NCBI GenBank assembly: GCA_902776415.1
Contig: CACYPY010000014.1
Coordinates: 1 to 36,994 of the forward strand
Direction of reading: 5' to 3'
Length of the DNA: 36,994 nt
Source of the DNA: an uncultured Ruminobacter sp.
Lineage (GTDB): Bacteria; Pseudomonadota; Gammaproteobacteria; Enterobacterales; Succinivibrionaceae
Shown here: positions 17,587 through 25,001 of the stretch, one piece after another
How the letters are laid out: every line of letters begins with the position of its first letter
Numbering within the stretch: the stretch's first letter is position 1
Notes under the pieces: model-generated
Database searches by the model: none
Told to the model about the DNA's origin: nothing
Seen by the model: only the letters and a program-made list of their open reading frames with translations
Program-made: the position numbers and the translations under genes

Positions 17587-18245
17587 TAGTTCTTAAGGAC
17601 ATTTACAAAAGATACACTTCCCGGCAGGGGGTTGGAGACTGGGTTTTAAAGGGCATCAGTCTGGTGATTCCGAAAAACCGCAGCGTGGGTATTGTGGGCA
17701 GTAACGGAGCCGGAAAATCCACCCTTCTTCGGATCATCTGCGGAGCTGATTATGCCTCGTATGGTACTGTGGAACGCCACTGCCGGGTTTCCTGGCCCAT
17801 GGGAAACGGCGGCGTGGAACCTACCATGACCGGAAGACAGAATGCCAAGTTTATCTGCCGGGCTCAGGGATTTGAGAATGATATGGCCGAAAAGATCCGC
17901 CGCATTGAAGATTTTGCGGACATTGGCAAGGCCTTTGACAAGCCGGTTAATACCTATTCTTCCGGTATGAGATCCCGCCTTCAGTTTGCACTGTCTTTGG
18001 CATTTGATTTTGATGTCTACGTTTCGGATGAGGTTACTTCTGCCGGTGACGCGGCTTTTCGAAATAAAGCGGCACAGGCATTTAAGGATTTAGCCGGCAG
18101 GTCCAGTATTATTATGGTAGCGCACAATGATGCCATGCTTAAAACCTTCTGTAAGTCAGGGATCTTTCTGTATAAGGGAAAGGCAACCTGGTATGACGAC
18201 ATAGACGATGCTCTGAACGCTTATAAGGAAACCATAAAGAAATGA
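17583..18245 (+). CDS. kpsT: Capsule ABC transporter ATP-binding protein (KpsT/BexA/CtrD)
   Basis: This 220-aa cytoplasmic ATPase powers capsule export with KpsM. It has Walker A GSNGAGKST (39-47, Lys45), ABC signature YSSGMRSRL, Walker B DVYVSDEVTSAGD and the switch histidine in VAHND. The short length and signature form are typical of polysaccharide exporters, which lack extra C-terminal sugar-binding domains. I start at ATG 17583, which overlaps the kpsM stop and has GGTGAGA just upstream, rather than at the longer open frame from 17514. Its own stop overlaps the next start in ATGA. Confidence 0.95.
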   Translation: MIVLKDIYKRYTSRQGVGDWVLKGISLVIPKNRSVGIVGSNGAGKSTLLRIICGADYASYGTVERHCRVSWPMGNGGVEPTMTGRQNAKFICRAQGFENDMAEKIRRIEDFADIGKAFDKPVNTYSSGMRSRLQFALSLAFDFDVYVSDEVTSAGDAAFRNKAAQAFKDLAGRSSIIMVAHNDAMLKTFCKSGIFLYKGKATWYDDIDDALNAYKETIKK

Positions 18246-19438
18246 CAGAGAAAGCTCCGCAGCCACAGACGGCAGCTCCGGCCCCGGCCGGGAAAACCGA
18301 GCCGGAAATCAACACCGCCACCATGAAAAAACTGGGGCAGACTACCAGGATTGTCAATCGGGTATTCAAGGTTCTCAATATTATTATTGTTATTTTAGGT
18401 CTGGTTCTTAGCGGCTATTGGGCCTGTGCTTCCGGAAGATATGTTTCTGAGTCGGTGTTCTTTGTGCAGAATACCGATACAGCCGGATCCGGAGATCCCG
18501 GAGAAATTTTGAGCCTGTTCAGCGGGAATGCCGGTAACAAGACGGATCAGCTTATTCTCCGGGAGTACCTTCTGTCGGTGGACATGCTGAAGAAGGCCGA
18601 TGCCAAACTGCACCTTCGCAAACATTACAGTGACAAGAGTCATGACTTCTTTTCCAGAATGTGGTTTAAGGATATCGAAACCGAATGGTTCTACAAGTAC
18701 TTCCTGAACCGTGTCACGGTAAATTATGACGAGTTCAGCGGGGTGGTAAAACTGCGAGCAGAAGCCTTTGATTCGGAAACTGCCTACAATATTGCCTCTT
18801 TCCTGGTCAGCGAGGGCGAATCCTTTATGAACCGGGTAAGTCATGAAATCGCCAATGATCAGGTGGTATTTCTGGAAAAGCAGGTGGATCTGGCCAGAAA
18901 TGAGCTTCTAAAGGCCAATCAGAATCTTTTGAGCTTTCAGAACAGGAAGAATCTGAGCTCCCCCACCGCCGAGGCTGAGGGGTATCAGAAACTCATTATG
19001 GATCTGGAAAAGCAGAAGTCTGAGCTTGCCATCAGAATCAACTCCCTGCCCCCGGCACTGGCGGGCGGGAATCAGCTGGCGGAGACTCTGAGAAAGAATC
19101 TTGAAGCAGTGGAAAACCAGCTTCAGAGGGTTCGCAGCAAGCTGACATCCCGGGATAGCACGGCCCTTAATGAACTGGTGGAGCAGGAACAGCTGTTAAA
19201 GATGGATGTGGAATTCAAGAAGGAGATTTACTCTTCGGCCCTTACCGGCCTGGTTAAGGGACAGATGAATGCCGCCCGGCTTATCAAGCATGTTTCGGTT
19301 ATTCAGGCTCCGCTGCGTCCGGAATTTGCCATGAAACCGGATCGTTTTTATTGCTTCTTCGCCACCTGGATAACACTGCTGCTGGTGATGGGCATGTTCC
19401 AGCTTCTCAAAGCGGTTATTCTGGATCATGTGGACTGA
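18242..19438 (+). CDS. kpsE: Capsule export inner-membrane adaptor (KpsE/BexC/CtrB, PCP-3 family)
   Basis: This 398-aa polysaccharide co-polymerase/adaptor connects the KpsMT transporter to the outer-membrane OPX channel. The N-terminal 35 residues are rich in Ala and Pro. A membrane helix follows (about 43-63, VLNIIIVILGLVLSGYWA), then a large periplasmic part with a helical, probably coiled-coil stretch (about 200-300), and a second membrane helix near the end (about 367-393). Length and topology match BexC/CtrB. It overlaps kpsT by four bases. The GC-rich, highly biased coding style ends with this gene, and the following spacer is AT-rich and full of repeats. The next gene begins 533 bases later. 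Confidence 0.92.
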   Translation: MTEKAPQPQTAAPAPAGKTEPEINTATMKKLGQTTRIVNRVFKVLNIIIVILGLVLSGYWACASGRYVSESVFFVQNTDTAGSGDPGEILSLFSGNAGNKTDQLILREYLLSVDMLKKADAKLHLRKHYSDKSHDFFSRMWFKDIETEWFYKYFLNRVTVNYDEFSGVVKLRAEAFDSETAYNIASFLVSEGESFMNRVSHEIANDQVVFLEKQVDLARNELLKANQNLLSFQNRKNLSSPTAEAEGYQKLIMDLEKQKSELAIRINSLPPALAGGNQLAETLRKNLEAVENQLQRVRSKLTSRDSTALNELVEQEQLLKMDVEFKKEIYSSALTGLVKGQMNAARLIKHVSVIQAPLRPEFAMKPDRFYCFFATWITLLLVMGMFQLLKAVILDHVD

Positions 19439-19510
19439 TGATTTTTTGATGAGTGTTATGCAATACTCTTAAAAATCTCGTTGTGACGGATGTTGTGTTT
19501 AATATTTTCA

Positions 19511-19569
19511 TCCTGCCAATTGATGTCATTTATTTGGATTTTCCATATTTTGTGAACATCCTGGCAGGA
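19511..19569 (+). repeat. 8-bp inverted repeat upstream of the ops-like site
   Basis: TCCTGCCA (19511-19518) and TGGCAGGA (19562-19569) are perfect inverted copies 43 bases apart. The right copy ends eight bases before the ops-like sequence. In a transcript it would bring that site next to a long stem. It has no T-run, so it is not an ordinary terminator. Confidence 0.3.
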
Positions 19570-19576
19570 ATGTGGA

Positions 19577-19608
19577 AGCGGTAGCTATGTTAGAATTGTA
19601 GTTACCGC
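19577..19608 (+). promoter_or_regulatory. ops-like element within a 10-bp hairpin (possible RfaH recruitment site)
   Basis: AGCGGTAGCTAT (19577-19588) shares GCGGTAGC with the E. coli ops element GGCGGTAGCGTG, which pauses RNA polymerase and loads RfaH on capsule and LPS operons. It differs at the first base and the last three. GCGGTAGCTA (19578-19587) pairs with TAGTTACCGC (19599-19608) with one G-U, around an 11-base loop, and CAATTTTT follows. It lies on the coding strand after kpsE and before the long glycosyltransferase genes, where RfaH-type antitermination would be expected. It could instead be a weak terminator. Confidence 0.35.
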
Positions 19609-19626
19609 CAATTTTTCCCATATAAT
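19596..19626 (+). promoter_or_regulatory. Possible sigma70 promoter for the glycosyltransferase block
   Basis: A perfect TATAAT lies at 19621-19626. The best -35 candidate, TTGTAG at 19596-19601, is poor and 19 bases away. In AT-rich DNA a perfect -10 alone is weak evidence. Confidence 0.22.
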
Positions 19627-19678
19627 ATATGAATTCAGCGCAAATAGTTATTCCCTGTCCCGGTTAAATAAAGCAAGT

Positions 19679-19898
19679 CCTTTAAAATTGCCATTCATTT
19701 TTATCAAAAGTGATGTTTTTGGATTTTTTGCACATTATTGCTTTTTTTTTGGGAAAAGGAGAACTGTTAGATTCTGTTGGCATTATCCGCCTGTGAGAAT
19801 ATTTTAACTCCGTAAGAACATCTGATTTAAATTGATGAGTGGAGTGCAAAAAGTCCAAAAACACCATTTTTGCCAAAAACGGATGGCTATTTTAAAGG
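19679..19898. repeat. Long imperfect inverted repeat (55-bp arms) before the first giant glycosyltransferase gene
   Basis: Arms at 19679-19733 and 19844-19898 are reverse complements at 47 of 55 positions by my count, separated by 110 bases that include a run of nine T (19742-19750). Read outward-to-inward, both arms begin CCTTTAAAAT and end TTTTTGCAC, and both translate in the same relative frame to (S/A)K(V/M)(M/V)FLDFLH after an in-frame TAA. This could be a MITE-like element or two inverted remnants of one coding repeat. No transposase is present. Confidence 0.7.
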
Positions 19899-19920
19899 TC
19901 TCGTTGTATCGGACTAAGGC

Positions 19921-19952
19921 ATCAATCGACTTTTTGCACCGGACTCATTGAT
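19921..19952 (+). repeat. Third partial copy of the repeat, next to the glycosyltransferase ribosome site
   Basis: GACTTTTTGCAC (19928-19939) is a perfect inverted match to 19844-19855 in the right arm of the large repeat, extending with a 3-base interruption to ACTC/GAGT. It is framed by ATCAAT and ATTGAT. It ends nine bases before the GAGGGTG ribosome site. The right arm can therefore pair either with the left arm or with this copy, giving mutually exclusive RNA structures. Confidence 0.5.
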
Positions 19953-19971
19953 AAATTTGAGAGGGTGAATA

Positions 19972-22900
19972 ATGCAAAGCATTTCTGATATAAGTATAGC
20001 CTCTATTACAGATGATTTCATTGCTGACTGTTATTCGTACGAAGTTAATATTTACAGACTGAACTCAACAGACATACAGTCGCAACTTGATAGCATCAAC
20101 CCAAGGTTGCTATTTGTTACTCCCGTGTCCGATACCAATAATCTGTGGTATGACAAGCTGTCAAAAGCATCATCAGAACTTAATGAAGTTATTGACTGGT
20201 GCAGGCAAAAAAGGATTCCTGCTGTTTTTTGGGACCTGAATGATTCAGTACGTTCTGAAGATTGTTGTACCGTTGCGGTGCTTTTTGATTATATCTGTAC
20301 TTCAGATCTTGATAGTATCGAAAAATATAAGTCCTTAACTAACAAACACAATGTATTTTTTCTTCCGTTCTGTATCCAGCCCAGGGTATTCAATCCTGTG
20401 GTTACTGCGCCAAAATTAGATAAATGTTGTTTGACGTATGGCTCACAAGATTGTGCCAAAGCGGAGGATTTTGTGAAATGTGTGTCAGATTATAAGGATA
20501 TTGATATTTTTTTTGAAGCAGGTTCCGGAGACGGAGCTGATGCCGAAAAGTCAGCCGATGACGAAGCTTTAACTGATAAAGCTGATAATTTACTGTTGAA
20601 GTTTAAAGAGGGTATATTCAAAAAATCTGAAATTAATAATCTCCATAAAAGATATTCGTATTCACTGGCTCTGAATCCGTCCGGTAAAACTCTGTCATGC
20701 AATAAAAATATTCTTCAGTCATTAGCTTGCAATACATTTGTTTTGTCTGACTATGCTGCCGGTTCAAAGATTTTGCTGGGAGATCTGATTCTTTCCAGTG
20801 CTGACGGAAAAGATTTAGTAAGAAGATTTAAGAATCTTGATAATGCTCCATACAGACGGAGAAAGCTGCAGCTTCTGGGGCTCAGAAAAGTATTCAGTGA
20901 ATTTACCTGTCGCAATGCATTGGCATATATTTTTGAAAAGTCAGGAATCTCGGCAAAAGACTTTTGTACCTTGCCTGCAGTTACAGTGTGGGCAGTAGCA
21001 GAAAGTGGTGAGGACTTTGAGAGGCTGACTGCAATGTACAGATCTCAGTCTTATCAGCATAAGAACATGGTGATTATCACTTCTTTGAAAACTGAAAATG
21101 TTGACGAGGGGATTGTACTTCTCAGAAGTCTGGAAGATTTTGAAACAATGTTAAATAATGAGGACAGGGATGGTAATTCCACGTCTGATTATTTCGCATG
21201 TTTTTCTGTTAATAATTACTATGGCAAAAACTATGTTTTAGATCTTGTTATTGCATCAATTTTTGATAATGCTGGTAATTATTCAAAATCTGTACTTTTT
21301 GAGGTAAAAGATAAGGATCATTTTTTCAATGATAATGTTCATGATGAGACTTATACTTATTCTGATAAGCTTTGGATGGACGAGAGTCTTTTAAATAAAG
21401 AAACTCTTTTATTGCATCTTCAGCATAGGAGGGATACGGATAAAGACAGCCGTTCCCCTCATTCTCTGATTTATGCGCGAAATCTGAAGGTTGATCCTTT
21501 TAATTATTGCAGAAATGCAAACCTTTTTTCACTTGATAGCAAGTTCTGCAGTCAGTTTGAAGATGATGAGGGGGTTACTGATTGCGGCTGCCCATTGCGG
21601 GATCTTCAGAATATGGCGGAAACAGTCGATGTTGTAAATGTGGCTGAAACCAAACGTCTTATGATGAATTCTGTCACCAAAAAACTTTCTATAGATTGCA
21701 TATATCATGAGATTGGCAATTCTTTATCAGGTTCAGGATCTTTGCTTTCAAAAATTTTTAGCATGTTTTATATAAAAAATTCGATACCTGCTAGTTTTAA
21801 AATAATAGGAAATGAGCTGCATATATCGTTTAATCTGCCTAACTCACAGCATAGATATATTATATTTCCCAGAAAGTTTGCTGTATCTGAATTGGCGGTT
21901 AACGATATACTTACGTTATATTTGAAAATTCATGGCGCTAAAATAGGTATTGCTTATTATTTTTATAATAATGACAAAATGATAGCCAGTAAGTTATGTA
22001 ATCCCAACTGCAATATCCAGATTAGCATTCCGGGAAACGCTACGCACATAAAATTAGGTTTGCGCCTTGCAGGAACCGGTAATTCCGTAATAGAGGGACT
22101 GTTTTTTGAAGAATTCAGAGAGCTTCCAAAAAGAGTATTTAATATAAGAAAGACTGTCATTATTGTTCATAGATATCCATCTTATAATGATATATACAAT
22201 TATGCCTTTGTTCATTCCAGAGTCAGAGGGTACATGGCAAAGGGGGAGAAACCGCTGGTTTTCGTTCTCAACTACGGAGAACTTGATTACTATGAATACG
22301 AAGGTGTTGATATTGTATCTGGCAATAGTGAGACACTGGATGAATTGCTGAAGTGCAATATCACTACAGTATTAGTTCACTTCATGACACCTGGAATTTG
22401 GAAAAGTCTTTGTGTTCTGCCAGATACTATTAAGATTTTTGTGTGGTGTCATGGTTCGGATATCCTGCTTTTTAATAGACGGAGTTACAACTATATTACT
22501 AAGGAGGAAATTGAATTTGGAAAAAGGACCAGCGAATCCCTAAGACAGTTTTGGCTTCCAATTCTTACTGATATTCCCAAAAATCTGCATTTGATTTTTG
22601 TGTCAAAATTTTTGGCTGATGTTGTCATGCAGGATTACGGGGTTGTAATTCCGAAATCTTCTTACTCTATTATTAACAATCCGATTGATACTGGTATTTT
22701 TAAATATAAGGCTAAGAAACCGGAAGACAGATATAAGATTTTATCTGTCAGACCTTTTGCAACGAGAATGTATGCCAATGATTTAACAATGAAAGCAATT
22801 AATTTGCTTTCATCTCGAAAGGATTTTGATAAGTTTGAAATTCTTATAGTAGGTGATGGTAAGCTTTTTGATAATACTGTTTCTATACTAAAGAAATTTC

Positions 22901-23277
22901 CAAACGTAAAGGTAAAACGTTCATTTTTGTCCCACTACGAGATTGCGGAATTACATAGCCGATTCGGAATATTTCTGTGCCCTTCGAGATATGATACACA
23001 GGGGGTATCCAGGGATGAAGCCCGATCCTCGGGGCTTGTGCCTGTAACCACCAGAGTTGCGGCAATACCGGAATTTGTTGATGATAATACTGCGATGCTT
23101 ACAGAACAGGAGGACCCGGAGTCTATTGCAAAAGCTATATCGTATCTTGTGGATAATCCCGATGTTTTTGAAAAGATGAGTCAGGCTACATCTTTAATGG
23201 TGAAAAATAATTTGACATTGGATAAGATTATTACTCAGGAATTAAATTTGATAAAAAACAATGGTGGTGATTATTAA
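19972..23277 (+). CDS. Giant multidomain capsule glycosyltransferase (CgeB-like + GT-A-like + beta-sandwich + GT4)
   Basis: This 1101-aa cytoplasmic protein is probably a polymer-building or multi-linkage glycosyltransferase. The N-terminal third (about 25-340) resembles CgeB/Glyco_trans_1_2 proteins, with ALNPSGKTLSCNKNILQSLA near 231. A GT-A-like stretch follows, with FSVNNYYGKNYVLDLV near 410, where the usual Asp-rich metal motif is absent. Residues about 576-716 read as a beta-sandwich, possibly carbohydrate-binding. The C-terminal 370 residues are a GT-B/GT4 enzyme with VWCHGSD, SVRPFATRMYANDL and GVSRDEARSSGLVPV (Glu near 1016). ATG 19972 has GAGGGTG close upstream. The gene is AT-rich, unlike the export genes. 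It shares its core with the 1616-aa protein downstream. Sugar specificity is unknown. Confidence 0.8.
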   Translation: MQSISDISIASITDDFIADCYSYEVNIYRLNSTDIQSQLDSINPRLLFVTPVSDTNNLWYDKLSKASSELNEVIDWCRQKRIPAVFWDLNDSVRSEDCCTVAVLFDYICTSDLDSIEKYKSLTNKHNVFFLPFCIQPRVFNPVVTAPKLDKCCLTYGSQDCAKAEDFVKCVSDYKDIDIFFEAGSGDGADAEKSADDEALTDKADNLLLKFKEGIFKKSEINNLHKRYSYSLALNPSGKTLSCNKNILQSLACNTFVLSDYAAGSKILLGDLILSSADGKDLVRRFKNLDNAPYRRRKLQLLGLRKVFSEFTCRNALAYIFEKSGISAKDFCTLPAVTVWAVAESGEDFERLTAMYRSQSYQHKNMVIITSLKTENVDEGIVLLRSLEDFETMLNNEDRDGNSTSDYFACFSVNNYYGKNYVLDLVIASIFDNAGNYSKSVLFEVKDKDHFFNDNVHDETYTYSDKLWMDESLLNKETLLLHLQHRRDTDKDSRSPHSLIYARNLKVDPFNYCRNANLFSLDSKFCSQFEDDEGVTDCGCPLRDLQNMAETVDVVNVAETKRLMMNSVTKKLSIDCIYHEIGNSLSGSGSLLSKIFSMFYIKNSIPASFKIIGNELHISFNLPNSQHRYIIFPRKFAVSELAVNDILTLYLKIHGAKIGIAYYFYNNDKMIASKLCNPNCNIQISIPGNATHIKLGLRLAGTGNSVIEGLFFEEFRELPKRVFNIRKTVIIVHRYPSYNDIYNYAFVHSRVRGYMAKGEKPLVFVLNYGELDYYEYEGVDIVSGNSETLDELLKCNITTVLVHFMTPGIWKSLCVLPDTIKIFVWCHGSDILLFNRRSYNYITKEEIEFGKRTSESLRQFWLPILTDIPKNLHLIFVSKFLADVVMQDYGVVIPKSSYSIINNPIDTGIFKYKAKKPEDRYKILSVRPFATRMYANDLTMKAINLLSSRKDFDKFEILIVGDGKLFDNTVSILKKFPNVKVKRSFLSHYEIAELHSRFGIFLCPSRYDTQGVSRDEARSSGLVPVTTRVAAIPEFVDDNTAMLTEQEDPESIAKAISYLVDNPDVFEKMSQATSLMVKNNLTLDKIITQELNLIKNNGGDY

Positions 23278-23341
23278 TTAGTAATGTGTAAATGTATGAA
23301 CGATTTTTACCTAAAATGCATATCTGTATATTTTATGAATC

Positions 23342-23374
23342 CTGATATCAATACTTCGGGCGGTTGATTATCAG
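23342..23374 (+). promoter_or_regulatory. Intergenic hairpin with a GGCGGT-containing loop
   Basis: CTGATATCAA (23342-23351) pairs with TTGATTATCAG (23364-23374) with one bulged base, leaving a loop that contains TTCGGGCGG. The overlapping GGCGGTTG (23359-23366) matches the ops core GGCGGTAG at seven of eight bases. GGCGGTGG at 24987-24994 does the same before the next gene, there doubling as its ribosome site. There is no T-run. The rest of the 193-base gap is AT-rich with no gene. Confidence 0.28.
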
Positions 23375-23470
23375 ATATTGGTGTTGTGGTAAGTTATATT
23401 CCAAATTACGTTAACATACTGTCTCAAATTTAAAAATTCCACAGAGACTGTTTTGGCAATACGAGGTTTA

Positions 23471-24937
23471 ATGGTGTATTATCGGGCCGTAGTGATAAAC
23501 TTTGCTGATTTGCAGTATGAAATTTTGGATTCCGGATGCTCTTCGGAATCTTTGGGACATGTCTCTGTAAAAGTTATAACCCGGAAATCTACGAAAAAGA
23601 AATGTCTTAAAATTAAGTACTCAGGGAATGCTTCGGCTAGAATTGTTTTTAAAAACAGGTTTTTTATAGGGGAACTCGAGTCAGAATTTTCAAAAACATC
23701 TGATACGGCCGCATACTGCATTTGTCGTAAGAGTGTCGCAGTTCAGGGGTCCCAATCCCCAAACACCATTGTTCCGGGTGATCATCACAGGGCTTTTTTT
23801 CCAAGTACTTATTCAGACTGCGATATCCCTTTCTATTTTAGTTTGGTGCCCGGTTACCAAATCAAAGATCTTTTTCGTTCGGTAGGAAGAATGTTATCGA
23901 GTACCGGTAAAAATTATTATGTTACATATAACTATGATGACGCTGATTTTTTCTTATTGATGTTTGACAGCAAAGATAATCAAATAGGTGCTATAGCTGT
24001 AAAACCGAATGGCAATATGCTTCTGACAGGGGAGTTTCTGGCCGAAGGAGGAACAGACCCAAAGAATATTTGCTATGTACGTTTTTCTGTTGTGTTGCGA
24101 AAACCCTGCTGTTTTTGTTTGGGATTGCTTTCATTCTCTTATGCCGACAGTATGTCCACCCACATTTGGGACAGTCAGTCATTTGGTGTTACGCTTCGTC
24201 TTAGGGTATGCAATCTAAAAAAGAAGAACAATGGAGTAGTTATTTTTTTTCCAAGCAGATACACCGGGGAGAAAGCGGCAACGGGATTTGTGAAATGGCC
24301 ATACTATACCCGATTGACATGGGCGAATGATTTAAGAGGGTACTGTACCATATTTGTATCGGATCCCTTTCAGTTTGTTCATGGGAATACAGAGAGTTCC
24401 TGGTTTGTTTCTGAAGATGGACGAAGCATTCTTCCTGAAATTGCACAATATATCAGGAAAGAAATTCTTAATACTGATGTCGATAAATGCGGTCCTATAA
24501 TTAATTATGGCTCTTCCATGGGCGGTTTTTCTGCATTTTTATTCTCATGTTTTTTAAGACCGGATCTTTGTTTTTGTGAATGTCCTCAATCTAATCTTTT
24601 AAAGAACAGGTTTTCAAATGAATATTTATCTAAACATTTGAAAGTGGATGTAAAAAGTCTTGCAAGTTCTGTAAACGGAAGCGATTTGGGGTTTGGCAGT
24701 ATTTTTAGAAAATATTCTCCGGGTTTCAGGACTGTTATTCATTTTTATTCCATGGATGGTGGTCATATCAGTGTTTTTAATGATGAAATTAAAATACTGA
24801 CAAGTGCTGAGCGTCGAAAGTTTAATTACAAGCTTATCATAGAAAATGATATTGAAAATCAGCTGTTCTCACATCAGGCAATGCCAAAGAAGAAAGTGTT
24901 GCATACCATAAGAGAGTATCTGAAACCGGTCAAATGA
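23471..24937 (+). CDS. Asp2-like alpha/beta-hydrolase-fold protein, possible O-acetyltransferase or esterase
   Basis: This 488-aa protein has an N-terminal part read as a beta-sandwich, with DADFFLLMFDSKDNQIGAIA resembling modules in the flanking glycosyltransferases. A C-terminal alpha/beta-hydrolase domain follows, with the nucleophile elbow GSSMGG (347-352, Ser349). Later DGGH and SHQAMPKKKV offer Asp and His for a catalytic triad. Asp2, an accessory Sec component in Gram-positives, has this fold and O-acetylates glycan on secreted adhesins. Here no accessory Sec genes are near, so modification of the capsule is the likelier role (inference). I start at ATG 23471, with GAGG four bases upstream; the frame also opens at TTG 23453. 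There is no signal peptide. Confidence 0.65.
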   Translation: MVYYRAVVINFADLQYEILDSGCSSESLGHVSVKVITRKSTKKKCLKIKYSGNASARIVFKNRFFIGELESEFSKTSDTAAYCICRKSVAVQGSQSPNTIVPGDHHRAFFPSTYSDCDIPFYFSLVPGYQIKDLFRSVGRMLSSTGKNYYVTYNYDDADFFLLMFDSKDNQIGAIAVKPNGNMLLTGEFLAEGGTDPKNICYVRFSVVLRKPCCFCLGLLSFSYADSMSTHIWDSQSFGVTLRLRVCNLKKKNNGVVIFFPSRYTGEKAATGFVKWPYYTRLTWANDLRGYCTIFVSDPFQFVHGNTESSWFVSEDGRSILPEIAQYIRKEILNTDVDKCGPIINYGSSMGGFSAFLFSCFLRPDLCFCECPQSNLLKNRFSNEYLSKHLKVDVKSLASSVNGSDLGFGSIFRKYSPGFRTVIHFYSMDGGHISVFNDEIKILTSAERRKFNYKLIIENDIENQLFSHQAMPKKKVLHTIREYLKPVK

Positions 24938-25001
24938 TTATGTGGTCATGTGGCGCTTTGTTATAGAATAATATTATTGCTTTTCGGGCGGTGGGTTTTA
25001 T

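Larger units (their letters stand above)
19476..19913 (+). repeat. Direct repeat framing the post-kpsE spacer
   Basis: TCTCGTTGT occurs at 19476-19484 and again at 19899-19907, each followed two bases later by CGGA, about 420 bases apart in the same orientation. The second copy abuts the outer end of the right arm of the large inverted repeat. It may be a trace of insertion or duplication between the export block and the glycosyltransferase block. It is short and could be chance. Confidence 0.3.

Noticed and set aside
19742..19750. Run of nine T as a possible phase-variation tract
   Set aside because: It lies between the arms of the inverted repeat, not in a gene, and not at a clear promoter spacer.
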